From Gemmiger gallinarum (lineage in GTDB: Bacteria; Bacillota; Clostridia; Oscillospirales; Ruminococcaceae): DNA of 64,000 nt. Below the pieces are notes generated by a model. It saw nothing but the letters and a program-made list of their open reading frames with translations. It was not told the DNA's origin and ran no database searches. A program made the position numbers and the translations under genes. This document shows, piece after piece, positions 8,602 to 17,926 of the stretch. Each line of letters opens with the position of its first letter. Positions within the stretch are counted from its first letter, which is position 1. The stretch spans positions 737,103-801,102 of the forward strand of contig NZ_JADCKC010000002.1 of assembly GCF_014982805.1 (NCBI RefSeq), written 5' to 3'.

Positions 8602-9744
8602 TTACCGGGCGTTCAGGGTCATGAGGCGGCAGGCATCCTCGGCAGCGCGGCGCAGATCGGCAGCGGCACGGGGAGCAGCCTGTTCAAAGGGCAGGGCGGC
8701 CCGGTCGGCGGCCACCATGGCGGTGACCCCCATGTCGTAGAGGGCCCATGCCCCCTCCCCGATGACGCCCCCAAAGGCGATCACCGGCACCCCGGCAACC
8801 CGGGCCCGGCGGGCCACCCCGGCAATGACCTTGCCCTGAGCGGTCTGGCCGTCGATGCAGCCCTCCCCCGTCAGCACCAGGGAGGCATCTTTCAGCAGGC
8901 CGTCGAAGCCCACCAGGTCGAGGAGCAGATCAATGCCCGGGCAGAGGGTGGCACCCAGAAAGGCCACCGCCCCGGCGCCCATGCCTCCCGCAGCCCCGGC
9001 GCCCGGCAGGTTGATGACCGAGACCCCCAGGTCAGCCTCGGCCACAGCGGCCAGATGGGCCAGACCAGCGTCCAGCCGCAGCACCTCGTCGGGGGAGGCG
9101 CCCTTCTGGGGGGCAAAGACCGCCGCAGCGCCTCTGGGCCCACAGAGGGGGTTCTTGATGTCACACAGCACCTTGAGGGTGGCCCCGGCCAACACCGGAG
9201 CCCGGCCCAGCAGGTCAATGTGGGCGATGTTTTGCAGGGTGTCCCCCACCGGCACAAAGCTGCGGCCGCTGGAATCCAGGAAGCGCACCCCCAGAGCCGC
9301 CGCACAGCCTGCGCCGCCGTCGTTGGTGGCGCTGCCCCCCAGACAGAGCAAGATCTCCCGGCAGCCGATCTGCAGGGCGTCCAGGATCATCTGGCCCACG
9401 CCGTAGGTGGTGGCCCGGCCCGGGTCCAGCCGCCCCGCCGCCTGGGCCAGAGGCAGCCCCGCACAGGCCGCCATCTCAATGACGGCGGTGTGTTTCCCGG
9501 GCAATATGGCGTAGGGGGCACGGACTTCCTCCCCGAAGGGCCCCTGCACCCGCACCACCCGGCGCTCCCCTCCTACCGCGGACAGAAAGGCCGCTGTGCT
9601 GCCCTCGCCCCCGTCGGCCAGGGGCACCCGCACCAGCTCGGCCTCGGGAAAATGCCGGGAGAATACCTCCCCCAGAATGTCACACACCTCAGCGGCGGTC
9701 AGCGATCCCTTGAAGGAATCGGGTACCAGGATGATCTTGCGCAA
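8602..9744 (-). CDS. glycerate kinase (GarK/GlxK family)
   Basis: This cytoplasmic enzyme phosphorylates D-glycerate with ATP. The 380 residues match the family length. The N-terminus IILVPDSFKGSLTA is the family hallmark, with Asp and Lys at the active site; LCLGGSATNDGGAG near residue 120 and LTGEGCIDGQTAQGK near residue 290 are further conserved blocks. The start is taken as the TTG at 9744 (giving MRKIILVPD), with AAAGGAG eleven bases upstream. A TTG nine bases earlier is too close to the ribosome binding site, and the longer frame extends into non-coding DNA. It appears to be a single-gene unit, ended by the hairpin at 8466-8504. It probably feeds glycerate into glycolysis. Confidence 0.93.
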   Translation of the reverse strand: MRKIILVPDSFKGSLTAAEVCDILGEVFSRHFPEAELVRVPLADGGEGSTAAFLSAVGGERRVVRVQGPFGEEVRAPYAILPGKHTAVIEMAACAGLPLAQAAGRLDPGRATTYGVGQMILDALQIGCREILLCLGGSATNDGGAGCAAALGVRFLDSSGRSFVPVGDTLQNIAHIDLLGRAPVLAGATLKVLCDIKNPLCGPRGAAAVFAPQKGASPDEVLRLDAGLAHLAAVAEADLGVSVINLPGAGAAGGMGAGAVAFLGATLCPGIDLLLDLVGFDGLLKDASLVLTGEGCIDGQTAQGKVIAGVARRARVAGVPVIAFGGVIGEGAWALYDMGVTAMVAADRAALPFEQAAPRAAADLRRAAEDACRLMTLNAR

Positions 9745-10140
9745 GTCGGACAACGCTCCTTTCTCCGCGGCCGGCCGAAAAATCAGGAATGGGCCGGGCC
9801 GCAACATGGTGACTGTAAAACGGCATCTGCCGCAGAATTTTTCCCGCCGTGAACAGCGGCGAATTTGCTAAGACTAATGATACCCGTCCCGGCCTAAAAA
9901 AGCAACCGCCCCGCACCCCTAAAATGTCCCCGGTATTTCCCCGATATCTTCCCCGCTCCCCTCCCCGGCGCGGCCCTTCTCCCCTGTCTGCCTCCGGGGC
10001 TGTCCGTGGAAGCCCTTCCCTGCCCGCCGGGCCTTCCCTTTCCCCTTTGCCCGCAAAAAGCGCCCCGCCCGAAAAAGGGACGGAGCGCTGTTGATGATGC
10101 TGTGATCTTGTGTTCGGATGGCTGCGGGGTTCGACCGGCT
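9745..10140. other. intergenic, no gene seen
   Basis: This 396-base stretch holds the upstream region of the glycerate kinase gene and the terminator of the two-component/lipoprotein operon (10055-10089). The C-rich middle part shows no open frame with a ribosome binding site. Confidence 0.6.
10055..10089 (-). terminator. rho-independent terminator of the two-component/lipoprotein operon
   Basis: On the minus strand AGCGCTCCGTCCC pairs with GGGCGGGGCGCT (one G-U) around a T loop, and TTTTTGCGG follows. It lies about 55 bases past the lipoprotein stop codon. Confidence 0.75.
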
Positions 10141-11370
10141 TTACCCGGCGGCCTCGGTGGTTTCGCCGGAGGCCAGAGGGAAGCCGTCGGACAGAGGAAT
10201 GTAGGAATAATACTCCTCCCCGGGGGCCAGCCAGCTCATGGTTTCCAGATAATTGGCGGCGTGAAAGTCAGTGTCCTGCAAAAAGGCATCGTAGTCGTCC
10301 CCGTTCAGGAAAGTCACGGCGTACCACAGGCCGTCGGACCCCTGGAGCAGGTAATTGTCAAAGGAGAGATCAGGGACGGGGGTACCTTCCTGGAGCAGAT
10401 ACCAGGTGAGATACCGGTCCCGGACAAGGCCCTCCGGGACAGACCCTTCCTGTCCCAGGCAGACCAGCTCCAGCAGCCGGTCGCAGGCTGTGTCATAGTA
10501 GGCCACCCAGCGGCTGCCGTCCTGGGTAGTGAAGCGCAGATCGTCCAGCCACTGCCAGTTCTGCCGGGCGCCCATGCTCTGCCGCCAGTATTCGGAAAAG
10601 GTGTCCGGCCAGGGGGAACCGGTGCAGGAATCCATCGTCTCCACCTGCCAGCCCAGCTGGGGCATGAGCTGCTCCACAAAGGCGGCGGGGTCGATGGCGT
10701 TGGCGGCGGCCACCGCCGCCTCATAGGTGGGCTCCACCAGGTCCAGCGTCTCCTGGCTCAGGTTGGGCTTCTGGGCGGCGATGTCCTCCAGCTGGGTGTC
10801 GTGGGGATAGAAGGGATTGTTGGACAGGCCGGTGAACAGGTTGCAGGTGATCAGGTAGGCCTTGCCGGTGATGGCGTCGAACAGGCACCCCACCGAGTAG
10901 GGCCCGCCGTCTACCACGTAGGTGGCCATATAGAGGGCGTCCACATCCGGCCACAGCTGATCCACACTGAAGGGCTCCATTGTGCCGCCATAATACTGCC
11001 GGGAGAACAGCCCCAGCACCAGCTGGGCATCGGGGTCGCCCAGCTCCTCGGGGGAATAGCCGGCGCTGGCCAGCAGGGAGGCGGCGTTGTTGGCGGCGGT
11101 CTGCTTGTCCATCTGGGGACCGGTGGGTTCCAGAACGGCGCTGGCCGTGTCCTCCGAGAGGCCGTCCTCCTCCGTCATGTCCCCCATCCAGGTATAGGCC
11201 ACGTCCTCCTGATTTTCCGGCACCAGCACCGGGGCGGCCTCGGGGGTGGCGGCGGGGTCGGTCTCTACGGTGGGTTCGCTGCCCAGCCCGGCGGTGCAGC
11301 CGGAGAGGGCCAGGGCCGCTGCCAGGACCAGCCCGGCCCCCCGGCGGCAGAATGTTTTGCAATGCAGCAC
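10141..11370 (-). CDS. putative lipoprotein of unknown function, two-component-linked
   Basis: This 409-residue protein has a lipoprotein signal: positive N-terminus, hydrophobic core, and the lipobox LALSGC with Cys at about residue 25, so it should be anchored outside the cytoplasmic membrane. A Pro/Ala/Glu-rich linker follows, then a globular region rich in Trp, Tyr and acidic residues that I do not recognise. Translation starts at a GTG (11370) eight bases after AAGGAG. It is the third gene of an operon with a response regulator and a histidine kinase, 49 bases behind the kinase, so it may sense or modulate the same stimulus. Its tandem place suggests an envelope-stress or cell-wall accessory role; this is inference. 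Confidence 0.8.
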   Translation of the reverse strand: MLHCKTFCRRGAGLVLAAALALSGCTAGLGSEPTVETDPAATPEAAPVLVPENQEDVAYTWMGDMTEEDGLSEDTASAVLEPTGPQMDKQTAANNAASLLASAGYSPEELGDPDAQLVLGLFSRQYYGGTMEPFSVDQLWPDVDALYMATYVVDGGPYSVGCLFDAITGKAYLITCNLFTGLSNNPFYPHDTQLEDIAAQKPNLSQETLDLVEPTYEAAVAAANAIDPAAFVEQLMPQLGWQVETMDSCTGSPWPDTFSEYWRQSMGARQNWQWLDDLRFTTQDGSRWVAYYDTACDRLLELVCLGQEGSVPEGLVRDRYLTWYLLQEGTPVPDLSFDNYLLQGSDGLWYAVTFLNGDDYDAFLQDTDFHAANYLETMSWLAPGEEYYSYIPLSDGFPLASGETTEAAG

Positions 11371-11419
11371 GGCGAATGCTCCTTCCTCAGTTTGATGACT
11401 TCATCCTAACACGGGGGAG

Positions 11420-12964
11420 TCATCGGGCTGTTTCGGAGGTGTTGCAGGGTTGTAAAAAGGCGGGGTCCTCCCCTGCCCCTGCCCCGGAATCCCCGGAATG
11501 CCCGGGTCCGCCGGCGGGGGCGTCAGGGTTGGCGGTGCGGGGCGCCAGCCGCAGGGTGGCGGTGGTCCCCTGCCCCGGCTTGCTTTCATAGGTCAGCTCT
11601 GCCCCGTGGGCCCTGGCGATGGCGTAGCAGATGGACACCCCCAGCCCGGCGCCGCCCTCCGCCCGGCTGCGGGCCTTGTCGGCGCGGTAGAAGGGCCGGC
11701 CGATGCGGGCCAGGGTTTCGGCATCCATACCCCGGCCGTTGTCCCTTACCACAAAGGCGGCCTGCGCCCCGGTCACGGCAAAGGCCAAGAGCACCCGGCC
11801 CCCGGGAGCGCAGGCCTTGACGCCGTTGTCGCACAGGTTGACCAGCAGGCTCTCCATGAGGTCGGGCTGGCAGGAGACGGGGGTATCCACCGTCTCGGGG
11901 GCGGGGGTGGCCTCCAGCCTCACCCCCCGGGCGGCGGCCTTGGGGCCTACGGCATTCAGCACCCGGCCCATGAGGGCCCCGGCGGAAATATCGTGAAACT
12001 CCGGGGCCTCGTGGTTGAGTACCGACAGCCGCAAAAGCTGTTCCGACAGATTGAGCAGGCGGCGGCTCTCAAACTCGATGGACTCGGCGGCCTGCATGAG
12101 CTCCTCCCCCCGCAGATCGGCCAGGCGGATGGTCTGGGCATATCCCCCGATGGCGGTGAGCGGGGTGCGCATCTCGTGGGAGAGGTCGTCCACCAGGGCC
12201 TGTTTGCCGTCGGCCTCGGCGGCCAGCTGGGCCAGCTGGTCCTGCACCCGGGCGGTCATGTCGTTGAGGGTGCGGCCCAACTCCCCCAGCTCGTCCCGGC
12301 GGGTATCCGCCACCGGCGTGCGGGCAGAGTAATCCCCTGCCGCCACCCGGCGGGCGGTCTCGGTCAGGCTTTGGAGCGGGCGGTTCATCCGGCGCAGCAC
12401 CCCGTACAGCCCCGCCGCGAACAGCACGCTCACCGCCGCGCACAGCAGGGTGAAGAGCAGCGCCGTCCGCTGCCAGTCCCGGAAAAACTCCTCCATGTCG
12501 GCGCAGGCGGTGATGACATAGCCGTCCATGGAACCGCTCATGGAGGTGGTGGCAAAGATCAGATGCCACCCCATGATCTCCCGCACCTGCCAGCTGCGCT
12601 GCCCCGGCTCCAGAAGGGTCAGTTCGGGCAGAAAGTCGTCGTCCACCGGCAGGTCGGAGTAGCAGGTCTGGCCGTTCAAGCGGATGCTCACCCGCATGCC
12701 GTCGCTGTTGGCCTGCATGGCGTGGTAGACATACAAAGAATCCAGCGCCGCCGGACGGTTTCCTGCCACGGCGGGCACGTCCTGGGACAGGCGCTGGACA
12801 AAAGCACGCTGCCGGGCGAGAAACTCGTCGCAGCGGGCGTCAAAGCTCAACCGGCAGCTGATGGTGGCCACCCCCAGCACCCCGCCGAACAGGCAGACCA
12901 GAAACAGGGCCAGGGTAGCCAGATAGATGGCCTGCCAGAAATGGGGGGTCCGCAGTTTCTGCAT
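11420..12964 (-). CDS. membrane sensor histidine kinase (HAMP-HisKA-HATPase)
   Basis: This 514-residue sensor has a first membrane span at residues 13-38, an extracellular sensor of about 120 residues, a second span near 160-185, then HAMP. The HisKA box DDLSHEMRTPLTA carries the phosphorylated His near residue 263. The ATPase domain has an N box (NLCDNGVKA, near 376), a G1 box (DNGRGMD, near 410) and a G2 box (GAGLGVSI, near 440). It should phosphorylate the OmpR-type regulator encoded immediately upstream (33 bases). The last 35 residues are Pro/Gly/Ala-rich and of low complexity. The stimulus is unknown. The start at 12964 follows AAGGAGGGG. Confidence 0.93.
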   Translation of the reverse strand: MQKLRTPHFWQAIYLATLALFLVCLFGGVLGVATISCRLSFDARCDEFLARQRAFVQRLSQDVPAVAGNRPAALDSLYVYHAMQANSDGMRVSIRLNGQTCYSDLPVDDDFLPELTLLEPGQRSWQVREIMGWHLIFATTSMSGSMDGYVITACADMEEFFRDWQRTALLFTLLCAAVSVLFAAGLYGVLRRMNRPLQSLTETARRVAAGDYSARTPVADTRRDELGELGRTLNDMTARVQDQLAQLAAEADGKQALVDDLSHEMRTPLTAIGGYAQTIRLADLRGEELMQAAESIEFESRRLLNLSEQLLRLSVLNHEAPEFHDISAGALMGRVLNAVGPKAAARGVRLEATPAPETVDTPVSCQPDLMESLLVNLCDNGVKACAPGGRVLLAFAVTGAQAAFVVRDNGRGMDAETLARIGRPFYRADKARSRAEGGAGLGVSICYAIARAHGAELTYESKPGQGTTATLRLAPRTANPDAPAGGPGHSGDSGAGAGEDPAFLQPCNTSETAR

Positions 12965-12997
12965 TCCGGTCCCCTCCTTTGTGTATGGTCGTGATGG

Positions 12998-13654
12998 TCA
13001 GCCCCGGGTGTTCAGCCGGTAGCCTACCTTGAATACCGTCTGGATCTCCTTTTCCAGCCCCAGCTTTTTGCGCAGGCGCTGGATGTGCACATCCACGGTG
13101 CGGGTCTCCCCCTCATAGTCGTAGCCCCAGGCCAGGGCCAGCAGCTTTTCCCGGCTGAGGGCCAGGTTGCGGTTGACCACCAGCGCTTCCAGCAGGGCAA
13201 ACTCCTGGGGCGTCAGGGTGACGGGGATGCCTGCCCGCAATACCTGACGGGCACTCAGGTCCACCTTCAGGTCCCGGAATTCAAAGCAGGTGGCGTTGCG
13301 GCTGGTGCGGCGCAGTACCGTGTCCACCCGGGCCAGCAGTTCCAGCACCTCAAAGGGTTTGACGATGTAATCCTCGGCCCCCAGACCCAGCCCGTGGAGC
13401 TTATCGTCCAGGGAGGTCTTGGCCGTCACAAAAATCACCGGCTGGTCGGGCTGCAGGCGGCTCTTGACGGCAAAACCGTCGGTGCCGGGCAGCATGACAT
13501 CCAGCAGGACCAGATCATAGGTTTTCTGCGCTGCCATTTCCAGCGCCTGATCTCCGGTAAAGGCCTGGTCGCAGCTGTGCCCGACCAGACGCAGATTGGC
13601 GGCCATCAGGTTGTTGATGGCCGGGGCGTCTTCCGCAATCAATATGCTTGCCAT
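12998..13654 (-). CDS. OmpR/PhoB-family response regulator
   Basis: This 218-residue regulator is a receiver domain joined to a winged helix. Receiver residues: the acidic pair EDA near residues 8-9, phosphorylated Asp52 in LLDVMLPG, Thr in FVTAK, and Lys in YIVKPFE. The C-terminal wing contains the recognition region TRTVDVHIQRLRKKLG, typical of OmpR/PhoB proteins. It is the first gene of an operon with the histidine kinase and the lipoprotein. The ATG at 13654 is the first in a 248-base leader that has AT-rich DNA near 13730-13760 (TTATTATA-like sequence), where a promoter is likely. Function as partner of the kinase is nearly certain; target genes are unknown. Confidence 0.95.
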   Translation of the reverse strand: MASILIAEDAPAINNLMAANLRLVGHSCDQAFTGDQALEMAAQKTYDLVLLDVMLPGTDGFAVKSRLQPDQPVIFVTAKTSLDDKLHGLGLGAEDYIVKPFEVLELLARVDTVLRRTSRNATCFEFRDLKVDLSARQVLRAGIPVTLTPQEFALLEALVVNRNLALSREKLLALAWGYDYEGETRTVDVHIQRLRKKLGLEKEIQTVFKVGYRLNTRG

Positions 13655-13830
13655 AGGGGTGTATTCGCCTCATTCCTCTTTCATTTTCACCCATATGCGG
13701 CGGCCCGTGGGGGACGGACAACAAAGCCGCATATTAACTATTATAACGACAGATGTATCCAATTTGTTACAGGAACCTTGAAAAAACCTTGCGTTTCCAA
13801 CCGGGAATCCGTCGCAAAAAGGCCGAAAAA

Positions 13831-13876
13831 GGGCCGTGCCCGCCGGGAAAAGCCTCCCGGGCGCACGGCCCTTTTT
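13831..13876 (-). terminator. rho-independent terminator after the acylphosphatase gene
   Basis: A stem of GGGCCGTGC and GCACGGCCC with an inner CCGGGA/TCCCGG pairing is flanked by A runs on the left and T runs on the right. It can work on both strands; on the minus strand it closes the copper ATPase/acylphosphatase operon. Confidence 0.85.
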
Positions 13877-13901
13877 TGGGATGAAATGGGTGGGAAAACG
13901 G

Positions 13902-14186
13902 TCAGAAATCGTAGCCGTCCCGGACGCGGAAGCTGCGTTCCTCCGGGTCCAGAGGGCGGGCACGGCTGGTGAAGTCCTCGATCATGATCCAGCGGCTGGT
14001 GGTGCGCAGATCGTTGACCAGCCGTTCCAGGTCCTCAGGCTTTCCCTGGGCTTCCAGCAGAACGCTGCCGTCGGGTTCGTTCTGAACCCAGCCGGTAAGG
14101 CCCAGCCGGGAGGCAGTGTAGTAGGCCCGGTAGCGGAACCCTACCCCCTGCACCCGCCCGAAAAAGCGGTACTGCCGCCGCTCCAT
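13902..14186 (-). CDS. acyP: acylphosphatase
   Basis: This 94-residue enzyme hydrolyses acyl phosphates such as acetyl phosphate or 1,3-bisphosphoglycerate. The hallmark GRVQGVGFRYR holds catalytic Arg18, and GWVQNEPDGSV holds catalytic Asn36, exactly as in the family. Its ATG overlaps the TGA of the copper ATPase by one base (TGATG), so translation is probably coupled. Acylphosphatases can hydrolyse the aspartyl-phosphate intermediate of P-type ATPases in vitro, which makes this overlap more suggestive than chance; a physiological link is inference. Operon ends at the hairpin 13831-13876. Confidence 0.95.
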   Translation of the reverse strand: MERRQYRFFGRVQGVGFRYRAYYTASRLGLTGWVQNEPDGSVLLEAQGKPEDLERLVNDLRTTSRWIMIEDFTSRARPLDPEERSFRVRDGYDF

Positions 14187-14395
14187 CAGTCGATGGCGGT
14201 GACCGTGTAGTCCTTGTCCTCCACGGCCTTCTTGAGGGCGGCGGGGTCGACGGCGTCGGCGCACAGCACCTCGGCTACGCCCTCCTCATGGCTGACCTTC
14301 TCGACGCTGACGCCGGGAATGGCTTCCAGCGCCTTCTTGACGGTGGCTTCGCAGTGGGCACACATCATGCCGGTGATATGAATGGTTTTCTTCAT
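14186..14395 (-). CDS. copZ: possible internal start: CopZ-like copper chaperone inside copA
   Basis: Within copA, AAAAGGAGGAAC (14412-14401) lies eight bases before an in-frame ATG at 14395. Translation from there gives a complete 69-residue HMA-domain protein, [15 protein letters not shown] onward, which is the size and form of free copper chaperones (CopZ). Because the frame is shared with the pump, both a full-length fusion and a free chaperone could be made from one mRNA. Escherichia coli also makes a free chaperone from its copA, but from the N-terminal domain by frameshifting. Alternatively the site is a remnant of a former separate gene whose stop codon was lost. Confidence 0.6.
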   Translation of the reverse strand: MKKTIHITGMMCAHCEATVKKALEAIPGVSVEKVSHEEGVAEVLCADAVDPAALKKAVEDKDYTVTAID

Positions 14396-16798
14396 GGATT
14401 GTTCCTCCTTTTGGGATTCAGTGGTTTGAGAGACAGCCTTCGCCGGGGCAGTCTGCACAGGGCAGGCGCCGGTGGGGCAGGCAGCGGGTTCAGGGCGCCG
14501 GGGCAGGGGAGCCCGGCGGCGGGGGGCGTGGTCATGGGAGGCGTCCCTGGGCTTGACGGTATTCAGGCGCAGGGCGTTGGTGACCACGCAGACGCTGGAC
14601 AGGCTCATGGCCGCCGAGGCGATCATGGGGTTGAGCAGGATGTTAAAAGCCGGGTACAGGGCGCCAGCCGCCAGCGGGATGCAGACGGCGTTATAGAAGA
14701 AGGCCCAGAACAGGTTTTCGTGGATGTTGGTCACCACACGGCGGGACAGGCGGACGGCGGCGGCCACATCAGCCAGGTCGCTGCGCACCAGAACCACGTC
14801 GGCGGCGTCCAGAGCCACGTCGGCACCGGCACCAATGGCAATGCCGGTGTCCGCCCGAGTCAGGGCAGGGGCGTCGTTGATGCCGTCGCCCACCATGGCG
14901 GTGCGGGCGTTTTTCTGCAGGCGGCGGACCTCCGCCTCCTTGCCGGCGGGCAGGACGCCTGCCACCACCTTGTCGGGGGCCAGGCCCACCTGGGAGGCAA
15001 TATGGGCGGCGGCTCCGGCGTTGTCACCGGTGAGCAGCACCACATCCATGCCCAGAGCATGCATCTGGGCGATGGCATCTCGGCTGGTGGACTTGACCAC
15101 GTCCGCCACCCCGATGACACCGGCGGCATGGCCGTCCAGCGAGAAGTAGAGGGGCGTGGCGCCCTGGGCGGAGAGTTTGGCTCCCGCCTGGGCCAGGTCG
15201 TCGGGCAGGTCGCACTGGGTGCGGATGAAGTTCTCGTTGCCGCCGGCCATGACCTTGCCGGCTACCTTGCCCAGCAGGCCCTGGCCGGGCACTGCCTCAA
15301 AGTCGGCGGCGGGACGGTACTTGACCCCGTCGGCGTCGGCCTTTTTCAGGATGGCCCGGGAGAGGGGATGCTCGCTGCGGGCTTCCAGTCCGGCGGCCAG
15401 GCCCAGCAGGAACTTGGCAGGCACCTTGCGGGTGCCCACGATCTCCACCACGTTGGGCTCGCCGGTGGTAATGGTGCCGGTCTTGTCCAGAATGACGGTG
15501 TCGGTGTAGCCGGTGGTTTCCAGGCTGGCGGCGGTTTTGAAGAGGATGCCGTTCTTGGCACCCACGCCGCTGCCCACCATGATGGCCACGGGGGTGGCCA
15601 GACCCAGGGCGCAGGGGCAGCTGATGACCAGCACCGAGATGGCCCGGGCCAGGGCGAAGGGGAAGGTCTGCCCCGCAATCATCCAGATGACAAAGGTCAG
15701 CAGGGCGATGCAGATGACGGCGGGCACAAAGATGCCCGAGACTTTATCGGCGGTCTTGGCCAGGGGAGCCTTGGTGGCGGCGGCATCCCGCACCAGGCGG
15801 ATGACCTGGGACAGGGTGGTATCCTGGCCCACCCGGGTGGCTTTGCAGGCCAGAGCGCCGTTCTGGTTGATGGTGGCGGCGCTGACCGGGTCGCCGGGGT
15901 GTTTGTCCACCGGCAGGCTCTCACCGGTGAGGGCGGCCTCGTTGATGCTGGAGTTGCCTTCCAGCACCACGCCGTCCACCGGGATGCTCTCCCCGGGGCG
16001 GACCAGGAAGATATCGTCGGGCTTGACCTCGGCCACGGGCACGGTGACGGGTTTGCCGTCCCGCACGATGCGGGCGGTCTGGGGAGCCAGGCGCATCAGG
16101 CTCTTGAGGGCGTCGGTGGTGCGGCCCTTGGAGTAGGCTTCCAGCATTTTGCCCACCGTGATGAGGGTCAGAATCATGGCCGCCGACTCAAAGTAGAGGT
16201 CGTGGCGGTATTCCATGACCTGGGCGGTGTTGCCGGAGGCCAGGCCGATGGAGATCATGACCAGGGCGAACACGCCGTAGGCCAGGGCGGCACCGGCGCC
16301 CAGGGCCACCAGAGCGTCCATGCCGGGGGCCAGGTTTTTCAGCCCCTTGAAGCCGCTGATGAAGAAGGCGCGGTTGATCCAGCAGACGGGCAGGGTGAGG
16401 GCCAGCTGAACCAGGGCGAACCACAGCGCCCCGGTGCCGTCGCCTTCCAGGAAGGGAGGCAGGGGCAGGCCGATCATATGGCCCATGCTGATGTACATGA
16501 GGGGGACCAGAAAGCACAGGCTGGTGATGAGGCGGCGGCGCAGGCGGGGCGTCTCGGTATCTTCGAGAGCGGCTTCCTCGCTGGCGGCATCGTCGGCGGC
16601 AGGTTTGGCCCCGTAGCCGGCGTCCTCCACCGCCTTGCAGATGGCGGCTTCATCGGCGGGAGCGGCGTACTCCACCTGCATGCTGTTAGTCAGCAGGCTC
16701 ACGGCCACCGCGCTGACGCCCGGCACCGCGGCGACTGCCTTTTCCACATGGGCGCTGCAGGCGGCGCAGCTCATGCCGGTGATCTCAAATCGCTGCAT
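14186..16798 (-). CDS. copA: copper-exporting P1B-type ATPase with C-terminal CopZ-like domain
   Basis: This 870-residue heavy-metal pump has two metal-binding domains at opposite ends. The N-terminal HMA domain has GMSCAAC (Cys11, Cys14). Membrane helices follow, with the Cu(I) motif [11 protein letters not shown] in the sixth, the phosphorylation site DKTGT, TGDN and GDGIND. After the last helices and a linker with CPTGACP comes a second HMA domain, GMMCAHC (Cys813, Cys816), which ends the protein. CPC plus CxxC domains indicate export of Cu(I) from the cytoplasm. AAAGGAGG precedes the ATG at 16798. Inside the gene, a perfect ribosome binding site precedes Met802 (see the separate entry). 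No CsoR or CopY gene is nearby. Confidence 0.95.
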   Translation of the reverse strand: MQRFEITGMSCAACSAHVEKAVAAVPGVSAVAVSLLTNSMQVEYAAPADEAAICKAVEDAGYGAKPAADDAASEEAALEDTETPRLRRRLITSLCFLVPLMYISMGHMIGLPLPPFLEGDGTGALWFALVQLALTLPVCWINRAFFISGFKGLKNLAPGMDALVALGAGAALAYGVFALVMISIGLASGNTAQVMEYRHDLYFESAAMILTLITVGKMLEAYSKGRTTDALKSLMRLAPQTARIVRDGKPVTVPVAEVKPDDIFLVRPGESIPVDGVVLEGNSSINEAALTGESLPVDKHPGDPVSAATINQNGALACKATRVGQDTTLSQVIRLVRDAAATKAPLAKTADKVSGIFVPAVICIALLTFVIWMIAGQTFPFALARAISVLVISCPCALGLATPVAIMVGSGVGAKNGILFKTAASLETTGYTDTVILDKTGTITTGEPNVVEIVGTRKVPAKFLLGLAAGLEARSEHPLSRAILKKADADGVKYRPAADFEAVPGQGLLGKVAGKVMAGGNENFIRTQCDLPDDLAQAGAKLSAQGATPLYFSLDGHAAGVIGVADVVKSTSRDAIAQMHALGMDVVLLTGDNAGAAAHIASQVGLAPDKVVAGVLPAGKEAEVRRLQKNARTAMVGDGINDAPALTRADTGIAIGAGADVALDAADVVLVRSDLADVAAAVRLSRRVVTNIHENLFWAFFYNAVCIPLAAGALYPAFNILLNPMIASAAMSLSSVCVVTNALRLNTVKPRDASHDHAPRRRAPLPRRPEPAACPTGACPVQTAPAKAVSQTTESQKEEQSMKKTIHITGMMCAHCEATVKKALEAIPGVSVEKVSHEEGVAEVLCADAVDPAALKKAVEDKDYTVTAID

Positions 16799-16906
16799 GG
16801 AAAAACCTCCTTTATTTTTTGCATATGGGGTGAATCTATGTGTTTGGGAAAGATGATTGGATGGGGGAGACGGGCGGTTATTTTTAGGCCCGGCTGATGA
16901 GGGAAA

Positions 16907-17051
16907 ACGGGCGGTTTTTTGCAGGCCCGGTTTATTTGAAATTTTTATTGGGTAACCTGTTGCGTAGTTTTGGTACGACGCTTCGGGAAAACATTTCCTA
17001 TCGGCAGACTGCCGCTTTTTGACCGGTCAAAAAGCGGCGGAAAAACCCGCC
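16907..17051 (+). repeat. intergenic repeat module L, copy 2
   Basis: It has the same orientation as 2731-2876 and matches it at roughly nine in ten positions, including GGTACGACGCTTCGGG and the terminal palindrome GCCGCTTTTTGACCGGTCAA and its arm. Here the palindrome is perfect, unlike in copy 1. Confidence 0.85.
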
Positions 17052-17242
17052 TCCAGCGCGAGTGACATAAGAAAACGAAGGTTCTGCAAGAACTGCGAAG
17101 CATGGCAAAACCGCTGCAAGGCGGCAGATGCAAGGCAGAGGGCTGCAGCACTCCTTTGTGGAATGCAAAGCCCGATAACGCGGCAGATGCCGCCTTGCAG
17201 ACAGAGTTTTGCCACTTTGTTTTCTTATGGAACCGCGCAAAA

Positions 17243-17505
17243 GTTCCGAGGCGGGGGGCACGGCTCAAGGGGCCTGCGGGCCCCTTGAGAAACCCCGGAG
17301 CAAGAGGTGGGTCGTGCCGAGAATTGCCTCCTGCAACTTGAGATACACGGTCTATGGGTCGTGCCCCGTGCATCACAAGATAAACGGTCACCCGGCCTCC
17401 CATATTTGTGCGGCGGCCCGCTCCCGCAGACCGCCGCCTGGGGGAAAGGCAGTCGTTTTTATTTTGGGGACGAGATTCTCCCAAGCTGACGCCTGGGGAA
17501 AAGCT
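17243..17505 (-). repeat. intergenic repeat module M, copy 2
   Basis: This is the reverse complement of 3187-3452. Its central palindrome (17265-17288) has arms TCAAGGGGCC and GGCCCCTTGA, differing from copy 1 by a compensated base pair. Unlike copy 1 it is not followed by an inverted module L. Confidence 0.85.
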
Positions 17506-17926
17506 TCCGTTTCCATTCCGAAGCAACAGTCCTTGCAGACTGCCGCACAATGGCGAAGTGTTGCATCTCCTGTCTGAAAGCCAGACTTCGGCAGGCTGCC
17601 ATCGGATGGAGGGGCTTTGCATTTTGTGTTCGGGCAGCAGGTCTTGACGGACTATCGCCTCACAGCGTCCTTCCGATATTTCCACCCTATATTCATGCCC
17701 GCAATGCCCCAACCTTCCGTCATAGGGAAAACCTGCCCAAAAGGAAAACCCTCTTGCCGATTTTCCCCACCTCTCCGCCCGTTTCTCGTTGAATCCGCCC
17801 TCCGCCTCCCTTGTTTTCCACAAATCTGTTGAAAACTTTCTGCCCTTCCCAAAAATCCGGGCAGTGTTGAAGGCAGCAGGGGAGAATGCGGTATTTGGCA
17901 GCGGTGTTGGCGGGCTGCTTCTCTGA

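Larger units (their letters stand above)
16799..17926. other. gene-free stretch with repeat modules
   Basis: This 1.13 kb between the copper ATPase start and the end of the GluQ-RS gene has no convincing gene. It holds module L (16907-17051) with a partial tandem duplicate of its first 25 bases at about 16869, an inverted module M (17243-17505), and a unique segment (17060-17240) with inverted GGCGGCAGATG motifs. The rest, to 17900, shows no recognisable structure. Long open frames crossing these modules are not credible genes. Confidence 0.7.
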
